From assembly GCA_021613335.1 (NCBI GenBank), contig JAJTWR010000021.1, forward strand, positions 3,240,001 to 3,304,000: a stretch of 64,000 bases of DNA, in the 5' to 3' direction. Position numbers and translations under genes: made by a program. The notes beneath the pieces were generated by a model. The model was not told the DNA's origin, made no database searches, and was given only the letters and a program-made list of their open reading frames with translations. Shown in pieces: positions 63,499 to 64,000 of this stretch (position 1 is the stretch's first letter; each line of letters begins with the position of its first letter). The DNA comes from Whitmania pigra. Its lineage: Eukaryota; Annelida; Clitellata; Hirudinida; Haemopidae.

Positions 63499-64000
63499 GA
63501 CGTTTGAATGCAAATGTTGTTGGTGCAACTTGAAGGAGCAATGGAAAAGGTGGGTTTGGTGATGAATCCAAAAGAGTGCACATCTATGCGCACTGAAATT
63601 GGCATTCCAAGGAGATTGTGGATTATCAACCTTGTTTGTCAGTTTGGAGAATGAGGAAATCAAAGCTTTAAATATTATTGAAACTTACAAATGTCTAGGT
63701 GTTGAAATTGAAGCCAGAATGAAATACTCAACAATAGTAGAAAAAATTCAAAACGACTTACATTCCATTTCACGTGCCCCTCTGAAGCCACATCAGCGTC
63801 TCTACATCCTCAGAACTCACCTCATATCTGGTCTTGTCAACCATCTAAGCTTTGAATGCTGCTGACGTCGCCATCAGGAAAGCAAATCGACGTTGGTTGA
63901 AACTACCAAAAGATACCCCAAATGCATTCTTACATGCTCCAGTCCGATCAGGAGGTCTTGGAATCTTACAACTTCGGAAATGGATTCCAAGTATAAGAAC
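63499..64000 (+). mobile_element. R2-like non-LTR retrotransposon, reverse transcriptase fragment (runs off the edge)
   Basis: The plus-strand translation gives EGAMEKVGLVMNPKECTSMR, then after a frameshift ALNIIETYKCLGVEIEARMK, then LHSISRAPLKPHQRLYILRT. After a further frame change it reads VAIRKANRRWLKLPKDTPNA and HAPVRSGGLGIL. The ISRAPLKP.QRLYILRT and PVR.GGLGI strings are characteristic of the post-catalytic region of R2-clade elements. It carries at least two frameshifts, so it is a decayed copy, and it continues beyond 64000. Confidence 0.85.

Overview
This is a eukaryotic, almost certainly invertebrate animal, nuclear window. It is AT-rich, has short exons with GT-AG introns, dense trinucleotide and tetranucleotide microsatellites, and several transposon classes. 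Animal-specific genes (a KAP3 kinesin subunit, a PET plus six-LIM Limpet/LIM-9-type protein, a sialate O-acetylesterase homologue) fix it as metazoan. I cannot name the phylum. All gene models were spliced by hand from reading frame, splice consensus and codon phase. None has transcript support.

Layout. 0-4 kb: the first exon of a putative secreted protein running off the left edge (minus strand), then decayed LINE, hAT and pogo/Tigger remnants. 4.3-7.5 kb: two adjacent unrecognised multi-exon minus-strand genes. 7.6-12.1 kb: a decayed minus-strand CR1/L2-like LINE split by a foldback element that has a perfect 10-bp target duplication, then a MITE with roughly 320-bp inverted repeats. 12.5-16.1 kb: a small acidic five-exon gene and a 277-residue lysine-rich gene, both minus strand. 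16.5-19.8 kb: KAP3 on the plus strand, divergent from the 277-residue gene across about 445 bp. 21.0-25.2 kb: a sialate O-acetylesterase homologue (minus) that has lost all three catalytic motifs. 26.3-27.2 kb: a tail-anchored acidic protein (minus). 28.9-30.7 kb: a CCAT array and, about 0.9 kb away, its inverted counterpart. 31.6-36.3 kb: LINE fragments, a tRNA-derived SINE and terminal-inverted-repeat elements. 37.4-45.8 kb: a leucine-rich-repeat-like gene with many small exons, one intron of which carries a hAT element that itself contains a Tc1 element. 47-50 kb: a 292-bp tandem duplication and AT-rich sequence. 50.2-60.0 kb: the Limpet-type gene (minus). 60-64 kb: a SINE, microsatellites and an R2-like reverse transcriptase fragment running off the right edge.

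Functional links are limited. KAP3 is the cargo-linking subunit of heterotrimeric kinesin-2, and its divergent neighbour may share its promoter. The Limpet-type protein is expected at muscle and adhesion sites. The SIAE homologue should be extracellular or lysosomal but probably non-catalytic.
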